A DNA stretch of 64,000 nt from a bacterium 1xD8-48 (lineage in GTDB: Bacteria > Bacillota > Clostridia > Lachnospirales > Lachnospiraceae), in assembly GCA_009917455.1 (NCBI GenBank), contig QZDS01000007.1, positions 120,797 to 184,796 of the forward strand. Direction: 5' to 3'. The notes beneath the pieces are model-generated. The model made no database searches and was not told the DNA's origin. It saw nothing but the letters and a program-made list of their open reading frames with translations. A program made the position numbers and the translations under genes. Shown here one piece after another: positions 8,401 through 16,631 of this stretch. The first letter of the stretch is position 1. Each line of letters opens with the position of its first letter.

Positions 8401-8924
8401 TCTGCCACCTCATTATCCAGCAGTCCGTCAAGAACATGGATTTTCATTATATTCTCATCTAAATCAACCATAAGGACACATTCTTTGATGGCCGGAAGAA
8501 GGAGCTGCCGCCCGTCCTCCAGATCAATCACATAGACGTCGTTTGCGCCTGTCTGAATCACGTCCTTTAATATTCCTCTCAATGAATTGTCATCCGATAT
8601 CACGCTGACACCAATCAAATCCGCAATAAAGTACTCGTCCTTTTTCAGCTCTACCGCATTTTCCCTGGTGACGAGCAAATCCTTCCCTTTATATTTCTGA
8701 ACGTCTTCAATATCGTCGATTCCTTTGAATTTCAGGATGACAAACTGCTTAAAAAACTTTACCTGCTCTATTTGAAGCACAGGCTTTTCGTCTCCGGCGT
8801 CAAGCAGAACTTCCTTTAACTGTCGAAAACGCTTTACATCGTCAGTGGTGGGAAATACCTTGACTTCCCCCTTTAAACCGTGTGTGGAAGAAATCACTCC
8901 CACCTTTAATAATTTTTCCATCAT
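8397..8924 (-). CDS. rimM: 16S rRNA processing protein RimM
   Basis: RimM assists 30S assembly, especially the 16S rRNA 3' domain, by binding S19. The 175-residue product has the N-terminal barrel (LKVGVISSTHGLKGEVKVFP) and the PRC-barrel C-terminal domain (YFIADLIGVSV, GANDVYVIDLEDGRQLLLPA). The start was moved to the ATG pair at 8924/8921, preceded by AAGAG, because upstream residues are out of family. A stem-loop lies between khpA and this gene. Confidence 0.95.
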   Translation of the reverse strand: MMEKLLKVGVISSTHGLKGEVKVFPTTDDVKRFRQLKEVLLDAGDEKPVLQIEQVKFFKQFVILKFKGIDDIEDVQKYKGKDLLVTRENAVELKKDEYFIADLIGVSVISDDNSLRGILKDVIQTGANDVYVIDLEDGRQLLLPAIKECVLMVDLDENIMKIHVLDGLLDNEVAE

Positions 8925-8943
8925 AAATACTCTTATCAAGAAA

Positions 8944-8974
8944 GGATGTCCTCGTTCTAAACGAAAGAACATCC
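8944..8974 (-). other. Stem-loop between khpA and rimM
   Basis: On the minus strand GGATGT...ACATCC brackets an inner TTCGTT/AACGA pairing, giving an imperfect stem of about 11 pairs just upstream of rimM. It is followed by TTTCTT, so it may act as a weak terminator or processing site within the ribosomal operon. Confidence 0.5.
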
Positions 8975-9036
8975 CTTCTGCCTATACCTTTTTTAATTTC
9001 ATCCCTGTTCCGGCGCACCTGCGCCAATGGGTCTTC

Positions 9037-9264
9037 TCAGACGATTTCCACGTCAACTTTCTGATTTTCTTTGGACGAAGCCGCTTTTACTACGGAACGG
9101 ATTGCCTTGGCAATTCTTCCCTGCTTTCCAATCACTTTGCCCATATCGGATGCGGCTACATGAAGTTCAATGGTAATGTGCTTCCCCTCTTCCTTCTGCG
9201 TCACTACAACCTCATCCGGATGCTCCACAAGTGCCTTTGCGATTACTTCAACTAATTCTTTCAT
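9037..9264 (-). CDS. khpA: KH-domain RNA-binding protein KhpA
   Basis: KhpA is a small RNA chaperone with a single KH domain that partners KhpB/Jag in Gram-positives and affects cell-wall synthesis and division. The 75-residue sequence has the start MKELVEVIAKALVEHPDEV and the KH GxxG loop in KVIGKQGRIAKAIR. The start at ATG 9264 is fixed by GGAGGTG 4-5 bases upstream; a TTG in the longer frame lies inside that site. It lies between rpsP and rimM, its usual place. Confidence 0.95.
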   Translation of the reverse strand: MKELVEVIAKALVEHPDEVVVTQKEEGKHITIELHVAASDMGKVIGKQGRIAKAIRSVVKAASSKENQKVDVEIV

Positions 9265-9294
9265 AGTCACCTCCAAAAAGTTGCCAACGCGGTT

Positions 9295-9540
9295 TTATTT
9301 TTCGATGCCTGCTATTTTCAGAATTTTAGCAACCACTTCTGTGGGCTGAGCGCCGTTTGCAAGCCACTTCTTAGCCAGTTCTTCGTTTACATGAACGGTA
9401 CTGGGCTCCGTCTTGGGGTCATAGGTTCCGATTTCTTCAATCACCCTTCCGTCTCTCGGTGAGCGGGAATCCGCTACAACGATTCTATAGAAAGGAGCTT
9501 TCTTACGACCCATTCTTCTTAATCTGATTTTTACTGCCAT
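9295..9540 (-). CDS. rpsP: 30S ribosomal protein S16
   Basis: S16 is a core 30S assembly protein. The 81-residue sequence starts [20 protein letters not shown] and contains [20 protein letters not shown], both diagnostic. ATG 9540 is preceded by a strong ACGGAGGTAAGG site; the extra nine codons of the longer frame run through this site and are excluded. It is followed after about 30 bases by khpA. Confidence 0.98.
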   Translation of the reverse strand: MAVKIRLRRMGRKKAPFYRIVVADSRSPRDGRVIEEIGTYDPKTEPSTVHVNEELAKKWLANGAQPTEVVAKILKIAGIEK

Positions 9541-9668
9541 TTCCTTACCTCCGTAATTTTCTTTCATTATTTATTTAAACAGAAACCCTTCCTCAGGAAA
9601 ATGCTTCCGTTTTCAACACACTTTTCCAACCTCCCCGCAAATATGAACCCCGCCGGGATTTAAGCTGG

Positions 9669-11024
9669 TCAGAACGGAAATTTCATTCCGCCGAATCTTC
9701 CTCTCCGCTTTCCGCCCATGAGCTGGGGCATCTGCTTCATCATCTTCCGGGACTGCTCAAACTGCTTCACAAAACGGTTGACAACCGCCATATCCACCCC
9801 TGCGCCTCTTGCGATTCTGCTCTTTCTGCTCAGGTTAAGGAGCTTTGGATTTTTCCTCTCCTGGGGCGTCATGCTTAAAATGATGGCCTCTGTCCTCGCC
9901 AACTGCTTTTCGTCTATCATGGACTCGATATTTCCAAGTTGCTGCCCCATTCCCGGCATCATGCTTAAAATACTGGTAAGACCGCCCATCTTGCGCATCT
10001 GCTTCATGCTTTCCAGATAATCTTCAAAGTCGAACTTGCCCTTCTTCATCCGGGCAGCCATCTCTTTTTCCTTATCCTCGTCTATGGAAATATTCTCCTG
10101 CGCCTTCTCAATCAGGGAAAGCACATCGCCCATTCCCAGAATGCGGCTGGCCATTCTGTCGGGATAAAACTGCTCCAAATCGGAGAGCTTTTCACCCATA
10201 CCTACATATAAAATCGGCTTTCCGGTGACGGCCTTGACGGAAAGCGCCGCTCCGCCTCTGGTGTCGCCGTCCATCTTGGACAATACCACGCCGTCCAGCC
10301 CTATTTTCTCATCAAATTCCTTTGCCACCGTGACGGCGTCCTGACCTGTCATGGCGTCCACCACCAGAAGCGTCTGGTGAACCTCAACCTGCTCCTTGAT
10401 GGCCGCAAGCTCCGCCATCATATCCTCATCTATGTGGAGACGGCCGGCAGTATCCAGAATCACCACATTGTGGCCATGTTTTTTGGCATGTTCAATCGCC
10501 GCCTTTGCTATATCCACAGGGTTCTGGTTATCGCCCATGGAAAACACGTCAACCTGCTGCTTTTCCCCGTTGATCTGCAGCTGCTTAATGGCCGCAGGCC
10601 TGTATACGTCGCAGGCCACCAGAAGGGAATTCTTGCCTTTCAGCTTCAGCTTTCCCGCAATCTTTGCGGTGGTAGTGGTCTTACCGGCTCCCTGCAGGCC
10701 GCACATCATAATCGTGGTAATGGACTTTCCGGGCTGCATTTTAATTTCGGTGGTCTCCGAGCCCATGAGGGCGACCATTTCCTCGTTAACGATTTTAATC
10801 ACCATCTGCCCCGGATTTAAGCCGTTCATCACATCGGCGCCGATGGCGCGCTCCTCCACAGCCTTTATAAACTGCTTCACGACCTTGAAATTAACGTCCG
10901 CCTCCAAAAGCGCAAGCTTTACTTCCTTTAATGCCGTTTTGACATCCTCTTCCGTAAGCCTGCCCTTACTGCGGAGATTTTTGAATACGTTTTGAAGTTT
11001 ATCCGTTAAACTCTCAAATGCCAT
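9669..11024 (-). CDS. ffh: Signal recognition particle protein Ffh (SRP54)
   Basis: Ffh binds signal sequences emerging from the ribosome and 4.5S/6S RNA, and docks with FtsY as a GTPase pair. Domains in order are the N domain (ALLEADVN at 38-45), the G domain with G1 GLQGAGKT at 109-116, DTAGRLHID and SKMDGDTRGGAAL, and a methionine-rich M domain ending SRKMMKQMPQLMGGKRRGRF. The 451-residue length is normal. It directly follows ylxM (three bases between them), and its receptor gene ftsY is also in this window. Confidence 0.98.
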   Translation of the reverse strand: MAFESLTDKLQNVFKNLRSKGRLTEEDVKTALKEVKLALLEADVNFKVVKQFIKAVEERAIGADVMNGLNPGQMVIKIVNEEMVALMGSETTEIKMQPGKSITTIMMCGLQGAGKTTTTAKIAGKLKLKGKNSLLVACDVYRPAAIKQLQINGEKQQVDVFSMGDNQNPVDIAKAAIEHAKKHGHNVVILDTAGRLHIDEDMMAELAAIKEQVEVHQTLLVVDAMTGQDAVTVAKEFDEKIGLDGVVLSKMDGDTRGGAALSVKAVTGKPILYVGMGEKLSDLEQFYPDRMASRILGMGDVLSLIEKAQENISIDEDKEKEMAARMKKGKFDFEDYLESMKQMRKMGGLTSILSMMPGMGQQLGNIESMIDEKQLARTEAIILSMTPQERKNPKLLNLSRKSRIARGAGVDMAVVNRFVKQFEQSRKMMKQMPQLMGGKRRGRFGGMKFPF

Positions 11025-11027
11025 GAA

Positions 11028-11369
11028 TCACAGCTCCTCTAATATCCGGAAAGATATTCCCCTGACCTGCGCGGCCAGCTCTTCCCTGGTCAATCCTGTA
11101 TCCTCCGTCAGAGCGTCAAGCTCTAAGACATTGTCCCTGATTCTCATAAAACGCTCCACCAGATGCAGCTTATCTTCATATTCCTGCAAAATGCGGCTGC
11201 ACCGTCTTATCATATCATGCACTCCCTGACGGGAAATCCCGTTCTCCGACGCAATTTCCGCAAGAGAAAGGTCATGATACACCACATCCTCATATATTTT
11301 CTTCTGATGCTCTGTCAGCAGTTCTCCGTAAAAATCATACAAAAGCCCCTGCTCAACAATCTTTTCCAT
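11028..11369 (-). CDS. ylxM: YlxM/UPF0122 helix-turn-helix protein
   Basis: This 113-residue sigma-70 region-4-like helix-turn-helix protein is the usual upstream partner of ffh and is thought to modulate the SRP pathway. Family features are YDFYGELLTEHQKKIYEDVV and the helix-turn-helix LSLAEIASENGISRQGVHDM. The start is ATG 11369, with AGGTGAT upstream; the preceding frame codons overlap the promoter. The gene stops three bases before ffh. Confidence 0.95.
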   Translation of the reverse strand: MEKIVEQGLLYDFYGELLTEHQKKIYEDVVYHDLSLAEIASENGISRQGVHDMIRRCSRILQEYEDKLHLVERFMRIRDNVLELDALTEDTGLTREELAAQVRGISFRILEEL

Positions 11370-11385
11370 CTGTATCACCTGAGTT

Positions 11386-11414
11386 AGAATACTACAAAAA
11401 AATATGCCTGTCAA
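11386..11414 (-). promoter_or_regulatory. ylxM-ffh promoter
   Basis: TTGACA, a 17-base spacer and TATTCT sit just upstream of ylxM on the minus strand. The -35 box lies inside the right arm of the terminator stem of the preceding AraC-type gene. Confidence 0.8.
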
Positions 11415-11434
11415 GCATTTTTACTTGACGGGCA
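11394..11434 (-). terminator. Terminator of the AraC-family gene
   Basis: On the minus strand TGCCCGTCAAG and CTTGACAGGCA form an 11-bp stem with one mismatch, followed by TATTTTTTTG. It ends the AraC-type gene and overlaps the -35 box of the ylxM promoter. Confidence 0.75.
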
Positions 11435-11442
11435 CGAAATAA

Positions 11443-12285
11443 CTAAAAAACATCCGACGGTGTCTGTCCCAGTATTTTTTTATAAGCTCTGCTGAACGTG
11501 GAATAATCCTTAAACCCGCATTCCAGGCTGGCCGCTGTCGCCGGCATTCCCGCCAGAATCAGATGCCTGGCTGCCAGAATGCGCTTTTCCAGCACGTACT
11601 GATGCATGGAATACCCCGTTTCCTCCTTAAACTTGCGCATCATATGATACTTGCTCAGATAAAACCTGGCCGACAGCGCCTCAATCGACAAATCTCCTCT
11701 CAGGTGGTCGTTGATATAGTGAATCATTTCCACCACCTTTTTATCATACCTTGCCGTTTTATGAAACGCCTCCGGGTGAGCAATACAGTAACGGTTCAGC
11801 TCAATCAAAAGCTTCAGGAAAAGGATTCTGCAATACATGTCCTTTGCATACCCTCTGTCATTTTCCGCCGACTCTAAGAGCTTTACGGTTTCAAACAAAA
11901 TCCTGCTCACCGCCGCGGAGGGCCGGACCACATTCCCGTTTTCCGTTCTGGACATGGAAAAGCATAAATCCAGGCTGCTTTCCGCTTCGGAATGCTCGTC
12001 AAGGTATTCGCTGGAAATGTAAAAAACATATCTCTCATATATGGCGCTGTTTTCCACAAAGGGCTTGTGAATCTCCCCTTTGTTCACCAGAAGGATATCG
12101 TGAGGCTCCAGTTTGTAGGACTTTCCCTCAATATGATATTCCACCTCACCCGAAATAAACCAGATTAATTTATGAAAATCATGATAGTGATATTCATATT
12201 CCCTGGGCTCGTTGTCCTTTAAATGAAACAACCGGAACTTCTCCATCAGATATCCGCTTTTCACCCATTCCCGGATTTCTTCCAT
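11443..12285 (-). CDS. AraC-family transcriptional regulator with cupin sensor domain
   Basis: The 280-residue protein has an N-terminal cupin-like ligand domain (EYEYHYHDFHKLIWFISGEVEY, quoted in part as YHYHDFHKLIWF; LEPHDILLVNKGEIH). Its C-terminal AraC DNA-binding domain has two helix-turn-helix units: SIEALSARFYLSKYHMMRKF and AASLECGFKDYSTFSRAYKK. Such regulators usually sense sugars or related metabolites and control nearby genes. No obvious catabolic partner is adjacent: the lysozyme gene upstream reads in the same direction. The target and ligand are unknown. Confidence 0.9.
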   Translation of the reverse strand: MEEIREWVKSGYLMEKFRLFHLKDNEPREYEYHYHDFHKLIWFISGEVEYHIEGKSYKLEPHDILLVNKGEIHKPFVENSAIYERYVFYISSEYLDEHSEAESSLDLCFSMSRTENGNVVRPSAAVSRILFETVKLLESAENDRGYAKDMYCRILFLKLLIELNRYCIAHPEAFHKTARYDKKVVEMIHYINDHLRGDLSIEALSARFYLSKYHMMRKFKEETGYSMHQYVLEKRILAARHLILAGMPATAASLECGFKDYSTFSRAYKKILGQTPSDVF

Positions 12286-12335
12286 AGCTTCTGCGCTCCT
12301 AATCTGGTTACCGTCACCCCTTGCCCTGGCCGCCG

Positions 12336-13436
12336 TCAGTTCCTTCCTGCATAATCTTTCATACAGACATTCATATCCACGTCCCCGCCGATACCGTTCA
12401 CCGCTCCTTTGGAGGAATACTGCCAGATAGTAAAATCATAGGGGAAATACACGGACTCATCATAATAGGCAAACCATTTATCATAATCTTCTATCTGTTT
12501 CATATCAAGCATAATCATAAAGGTTTTCAGATTCCCGTATATCATGGGCGTATATCCCGCCTTTTTAACGGTTTCACAAAAAGCCACCGCCGCTTTCGTG
12601 TAGTCTTCCCTGGTCATTTCGGAGGTTCTTGTATCGTCAAGGCCCACCTCCTCCAAATCAAGCACCACCGGGTAGGACACATCGTAAGGCTCGATTAAAT
12701 CCAGCACAAATTCCGCCTCCTCAATCGCCTCCTCCTCGTCAAGAGCCTGGGTATAAAAATAAATCCCCACTTCAATGCCGTTCTCAAGTGCGCCTTCAAT
12801 GTTGTCGGTAAAATATTCGTCCTCGGAAATCTTCCCTTCCGTATTGCCCCGAAAGCCTGCCCGGATAAAGGCATAGGAAATATCCTCGCCGGAAACCCTG
12901 CGCCAGTCAATGGTTCCCTGATGTCTGGAGACATCCACCCCTTTTAAGGAAACGGTCTCCTCGTTTTTATCTATGTATACAATCTCGTTATTATTCTTAA
13001 GGACAAAATTCTCAGGATTGTAATTGTGCTTTTTCAGCTCGTCCGTTATCGGGAAAAAAGAGTAGCCGCCATCGGCATACACAACCACATCTTCAGGATA
13101 AAGCTCCCGCAAAATGGACACTGTGCTTTCTCCTGACTTCACCTTGCTCTTTAGCTCTCCGAGAATGCTTTCCCGCTCCGACTCCTTAGCCGTGACCGCC
13201 GCTCCCTGGACCCAGGCATCCAGCTCCGCCTGGGTGTAAATGTGCTCGCTGCTGTAATCCTCAAGCTCGTTTAAACGCCCCATAGTTTCCCGGCCTTCAT
13301 TTTTCAGCGCGTAGTTCTGCAAAAGCAGCCCGATACATCCAGTCAGTGCAGTCAGCGTCACCAGGCTGAACACAATATTTCTAAGCAGGCTTATCCGCTG
13401 CCGCTTTCTGTTTCTTCTCATTGATTTCTCGCTCAT
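12336..13436 (-). CDS. Membrane-anchored GH25 lysozyme-like muramidase
   Basis: The 366-residue protein has a Lys/Arg-rich N-terminus, a membrane helix at about residues 19-41, and a stalk of some 110 residues. A GH25 (Chalaropsis-type lysozyme) domain spans about residue 165 to the end. GH25 motifs are GVDVSRHQGTIDWRRV, YAFIRAGFRG, GIYFYTQA, the catalytic-type VVLDLEEVG with Asp and Glu, and TIWQYSSKG. It is expected to cleave the sugar backbone of peptidoglycan outside the membrane. It lacks cell-wall repeat domains, so the helix may be its only anchor. It reads in the same direction as the AraC-type gene. Confidence 0.9.
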   Translation of the reverse strand: MSEKSMRRNRKRQRISLLRNIVFSLVTLTALTGCIGLLLQNYALKNEGRETMGRLNELEDYSSEHIYTQAELDAWVQGAAVTAKESERESILGELKSKVKSGESTVSILRELYPEDVVVYADGGYSFFPITDELKKHNYNPENFVLKNNNEIVYIDKNEETVSLKGVDVSRHQGTIDWRRVSGEDISYAFIRAGFRGNTEGKISEDEYFTDNIEGALENGIEVGIYFYTQALDEEEAIEEAEFVLDLIEPYDVSYPVVLDLEEVGLDDTRTSEMTREDYTKAAVAFCETVKKAGYTPMIYGNLKTFMIMLDMKQIEDYDKWFAYYDESVYFPYDFTIWQYSSKGAVNGIGGDVDMNVCMKDYAGRN

Positions 13437-13472
13437 TTTTCCCGAACCTTTCCAGCTTGCTGTTACCAGATA

Positions 13473-13501
13473 AGTATATTATGAAATGCAACGATTTTCA
13501 A
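13473..13501 (-). promoter_or_regulatory. Likely promoter of the GH25 gene
   Basis: TTGAAA, 17 bases and TATACT precede the GH25 start by about 40 bases on the minus strand. Confidence 0.65.
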
Positions 13502-13521
13502 TTGTTTATCCTTTCCAGTTA

Positions 13522-14397
13522 TTACAGTCTCTCCCCGTAATAGCTCTTATACCCCTCCCCGTATATCTCCGTGGCGCTGGATATAATCATAAACGCGCTG
13601 GCATCCTCCTGCTTTACGATTTCCTCCACCTTGTAGGCATTCTGCTTCCTGACAACACAGAGAATAATCTGCTTATTCTCCTTCTTAAACGCCCCTGTAC
13701 CCGTAAGGTGAGTGACGCCGGTATCAAGCTCGATTAAAATTCTCTGCGTAATGGCCTCGGAAGAATTGCTGATAATAAAAATCATTTTTGCCTCGTCCCG
13801 TCCGTACAGAATCAAATCCAGCACCCGTGAAGTCACCGCTGCGGAAATCACACTGAAAAAGACCGTGTCCAGATTTCCGAACACAATACCACCGATACAG
13901 ATAATCACCGCATCGATGGAGAGAAAAATCGTTCCGGTTTTGAGATGGGGCTTCTTCAATTTTAAACATTTTACGATAATATCCGTCCCCCCCGTGGTTG
14001 CGCCTGCCCGCATAACCACGCCGATTCCGACTGCTACCAGCATCCCGCCGAAAATCCCGCCAAGAAGCGGCTCGCTGGTAAGCGGATGCATCCCTGAAAA
14101 CACATTGGTAAATCCAGATACCGCAAAAATCGTATACAAGGTAGAAATAATAAACTTAAATCCGAATTTCCACACCCCCAGAATCATAATGGGAATATTA
14201 ATAATCAGATATATCGTTCCCGTTTCAACGGGAATCAGACGGTTTACAACAATAGAAAGACCTGATACCCCTCCCGGCGCCAGATTATTCGGGTCGATAA
14301 ACAAACTGATTCCCACCCCGTAAAACGCCGCCGCAACTGTAATCACCAGATATTTCAATATATTCTTATAAACCTCAGACATTCTACCGGATTTCAT
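13522..14397 (-). CDS. YitT-family membrane protein (DUF161 + DUF2179)
   Basis: The 291-residue protein has about five hydrophobic membrane segments (for example LVITVAAAFYGVGISLFI and GGIFGGMLVAVGIGVVMR). A cytosolic C-terminal DUF2179 domain follows (ILIELDTGVTHLTGTGAFKK, VEEIVKQEDASAFMIISSA). The family is widespread in Firmicutes and its transported substrate is not known. The start at ATG 14397 has GGAAAGG upstream; the longer frame uses a TTG inside the spacer from ilvA. It lies 23 bases after the threonine ammonia-lyase gene. Confidence 0.9.
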   Translation of the reverse strand: MKSGRMSEVYKNILKYLVITVAAAFYGVGISLFIDPNNLAPGGVSGLSIVVNRLIPVETGTIYLIINIPIMILGVWKFGFKFIISTLYTIFAVSGFTNVFSGMHPLTSEPLLGGIFGGMLVAVGIGVVMRAGATTGGTDIIVKCLKLKKPHLKTGTIFLSIDAVIICIGGIVFGNLDTVFFSVISAAVTSRVLDLILYGRDEAKMIFIISNSSEAITQRILIELDTGVTHLTGTGAFKKENKQIILCVVRKQNAYKVEEIVKQEDASAFMIISSATEIYGEGYKSYYGERL

Positions 14398-14420
14398 CTG
14401 CTGCCTTTCCGCCAACCTCT

Positions 14421-15644
14421 TTATATATTTGCCCGTACCAGCTTCGGCTGATACCCGTTCTTCTCAAGCGCCTTAATTATCTGATGCTTGTGTTCTGTCC
14501 CGAATGCCTCCATGGTAATCCGAAGCTCCACAGCCGCATTCCTGTTAATGGAGACAAACTGATTATGCTCCAGCTTGATAACGTTGCCGTTTTCTTTTGC
14601 AATCACGTCCGCCACATGGGAAAGCTCCCCGGGCTTGTCCGGAAGCAGAACGGAAACGGTGAAAATACGGTCCCGTATAATCAGCCCCTGCTGTACCACG
14701 CTGGACATGGTAATCACGTCCATGTTTCCGCCGCTTAAGATGGAAACAACTTTTTTCTTCTTTACGTCCAGGTGCTTTAACGCCGCCACGGTCAGAAGCC
14801 CTGAGTTTTCCACCACCATTTTGTGGTTCTCCACCATATCCAGAAAGGCAACTACCAGCTCCTCGTCGGGCACCGTGATAATGCCGTCCAGATTTTTGCA
14901 AAGATAAGGGAAAATCTTCTCCCCCGGCGTCTTCACCGCCGTGCCGTCTGCAATGGTGCTTATATGGTCAAGAGTAACCACCTTTCCTTCTTTTATGGAG
15001 GCTTTCAGACAGCTTGCGCCCTCCGGCTCCACGCCGATAACTTTAATATTGGGATTTAAAAGCTTTGCCAGGGTGGAAACGCCTGTCGCAAGACCGCCGC
15101 CGCCCACCGGCACCAATATGTAATCCACCAGAGGAAGCTCCTTGAAAATTTCCATGGCAATAGTACCCTGCCCTGTGGCCACGGCCAGGTCGTCAAAGGG
15201 ATGGATGAAAGTATATCCGTGTTCTTTTGCCAGCTCGCAGGCATGGGCACAGGCCTCGTCATAGACGTCCCCGTAAAGCACAACCTCCGCCCCGTAGTTT
15301 TTCGTTCTGTTTACCTTAATCAGCGGAGTCGTTGTAGGCATCACAATCACCGCCTTTGCCCCGCAGCTCTTTGCGGCATATGCCACGCCCTGGGCATGAT
15401 TGCCCGCCGAAGCCGTAATCAGCCCTTTTGCCCGCTCCTCCTCAGAAAGCGTACTCAGCTTATAGTATGCCCCCCTCAGCTTATAGGCGCCGGTAAACTG
15501 CATATTTTCCGGTTTCAAATAAACTCTGTTTTCCGTCTGTGCGCTGTAAAAATCACTGTACACCAGCTTCGTTTCCTGGGTCACCTTCTTTACAGTCTCC
15601 GACGCCTCCTCAAATTTCTCCAATGTCAGCATGTTATCGTCCAT
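14421..15644 (-). CDS. ilvA: Threonine ammonia-lyase (biosynthetic/catabolic, ACT domain)
   Basis: This PLP enzyme deaminates L-threonine to 2-oxobutanoate and ammonia, feeding isoleucine synthesis or propionate formation. PLP lysine motif FTGAYKLRGA lies near residue 50; the phosphate-binding glycine loop PVGGGGLATG and SAGNHAQGVA are present. At about residues 330-407 a single ACT-type domain appears (VSVLLPDKPGELSHVADVIA). The 407-residue, one-ACT layout matches the IlvA/TdcB-like form common in clostridia. Whether it is feedback-inhibited by isoleucine cannot be told from sequence. GAGGAGG lies 8 bases upstream of the ATG. Confidence 0.93.
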   Translation of the reverse strand: MDDNMLTLEKFEEASETVKKVTQETKLVYSDFYSAQTENRVYLKPENMQFTGAYKLRGAYYKLSTLSEEERAKGLITASAGNHAQGVAYAAKSCGAKAVIVMPTTTPLIKVNRTKNYGAEVVLYGDVYDEACAHACELAKEHGYTFIHPFDDLAVATGQGTIAMEIFKELPLVDYILVPVGGGGLATGVSTLAKLLNPNIKVIGVEPEGASCLKASIKEGKVVTLDHISTIADGTAVKTPGEKIFPYLCKNLDGIITVPDEELVVAFLDMVENHKMVVENSGLLTVAALKHLDVKKKKVVSILSGGNMDVITMSSVVQQGLIIRDRIFTVSVLLPDKPGELSHVADVIAKENGNVIKLEHNQFVSINRNAAVELRITMEAFGTEHKHQIIKALEKNGYQPKLVRANI

Positions 15645-15683
15645 CCTGCCGGCCTCCTCTCATCCGTTTCCCTGAATTCCTCT

Positions 15684-16631
15684 TTAAACTCCGTCATCTT
15701 CCTGCAGGTCTGCTTCTCCCACCTCAAACAGCGCGTCCACAAACTGGTCGGGGTCAAATTTCTGCAAATCCTCCAGCTTTTCTCCCACACCGATATATTT
15801 TACCGGAATATGAAGCTCCGACTGAATTGCCACCGCGATTCCGCCTTTGGAGGTTCCATCCATTTTTGTAAGGATAATACCGGTAAGGTTCGCCGTCTCC
15901 CCAAACTCTCTCGCCTGGTTTAAGGCGTTCTGCCCGGTAGTGCCGTCCAGCACAATCAGGTTTTCCCGATGGACGCCCGGAAACTCCCTGTCGATAATCC
16001 GGTTCATCTTTTTCAATTCTTCCATCAGGTTCTTTTTATTGTGAAGCCTGCCTGCGGTATCGCAGAGCAGAACGTCTGCCCGCCTTGCCTTCGCCGCGCA
16101 TACCGCGTCAAAAACCACACTGGAGGGATCTGCTCCCTCTGCGCCGGTGATGATATCAACTCCCGCCCGGTTCGCCCATTCCGTAAGCTGCTCGCAGGCC
16201 GCCGCCCTGTAGGTATCCGCCGCCGCAATCAGCACTTTTTTTCCCTGACCTTTCAAAATACCTGCCAGCTTTCCCACCGAAGTGGTCTTGCCAACGCCGT
16301 TGACGCCGATTACCAGAACTATAGACTGCTCCTGCTCAAACCGGTAAGCGGTCTCGTCCACCCGCATCTGCTCCTTGATGCTTTCAATGAGAAAGTTCTT
16401 GCATTCCGAAGGCTCCTTGATATGGTTTTCCTTCACCTGTTCCTTAAGCCGTTCAAGAATCTCTCCGGTGGCGTTCACACCGATGTCGCCCATAATCAGG
16501 ATTTCCTCAAGCTCCTCATAAAATTCCTCGTCGATAGAGGAAAATCCGCTGAAAACGGAATCGATTCCGCGGACGATGTTATTTCTTGTCTTGCTAAGTC
16601 CCTCTTTTAATCTGCTAAAAAATCCGGCCAT
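15684..16631 (-). CDS. ftsY: Signal recognition particle receptor FtsY
   Basis: FtsY is the membrane-associated GTPase receptor for the Ffh-ribosome complex. The 315-residue protein lacks a long acidic A domain and starts directly with the N domain (FFSRLKEGLSKTRNNI), as in Gram-positives. The G domain has GVNGVGKTTSVGKLA, DTAGRLHNK, TKMDGTSKGG and a closing YIGVGEKLEDLQKFDP. Its start shares one base with the smc stop (TGATG), indicating coupling in the rnc-smc-ftsY operon. Confidence 0.98.
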   Translation of the reverse strand: MAGFFSRLKEGLSKTRNNIVRGIDSVFSGFSSIDEEFYEELEEILIMGDIGVNATGEILERLKEQVKENHIKEPSECKNFLIESIKEQMRVDETAYRFEQEQSIVLVIGVNGVGKTTSVGKLAGILKGQGKKVLIAAADTYRAAACEQLTEWANRAGVDIITGAEGADPSSVVFDAVCAAKARRADVLLCDTAGRLHNKKNLMEELKKMNRIIDREFPGVHRENLIVLDGTTGQNALNQAREFGETANLTGIILTKMDGTSKGGIAVAIQSELHIPVKYIGVGEKLEDLQKFDPDQFVDALFEVGEADLQEDDGV

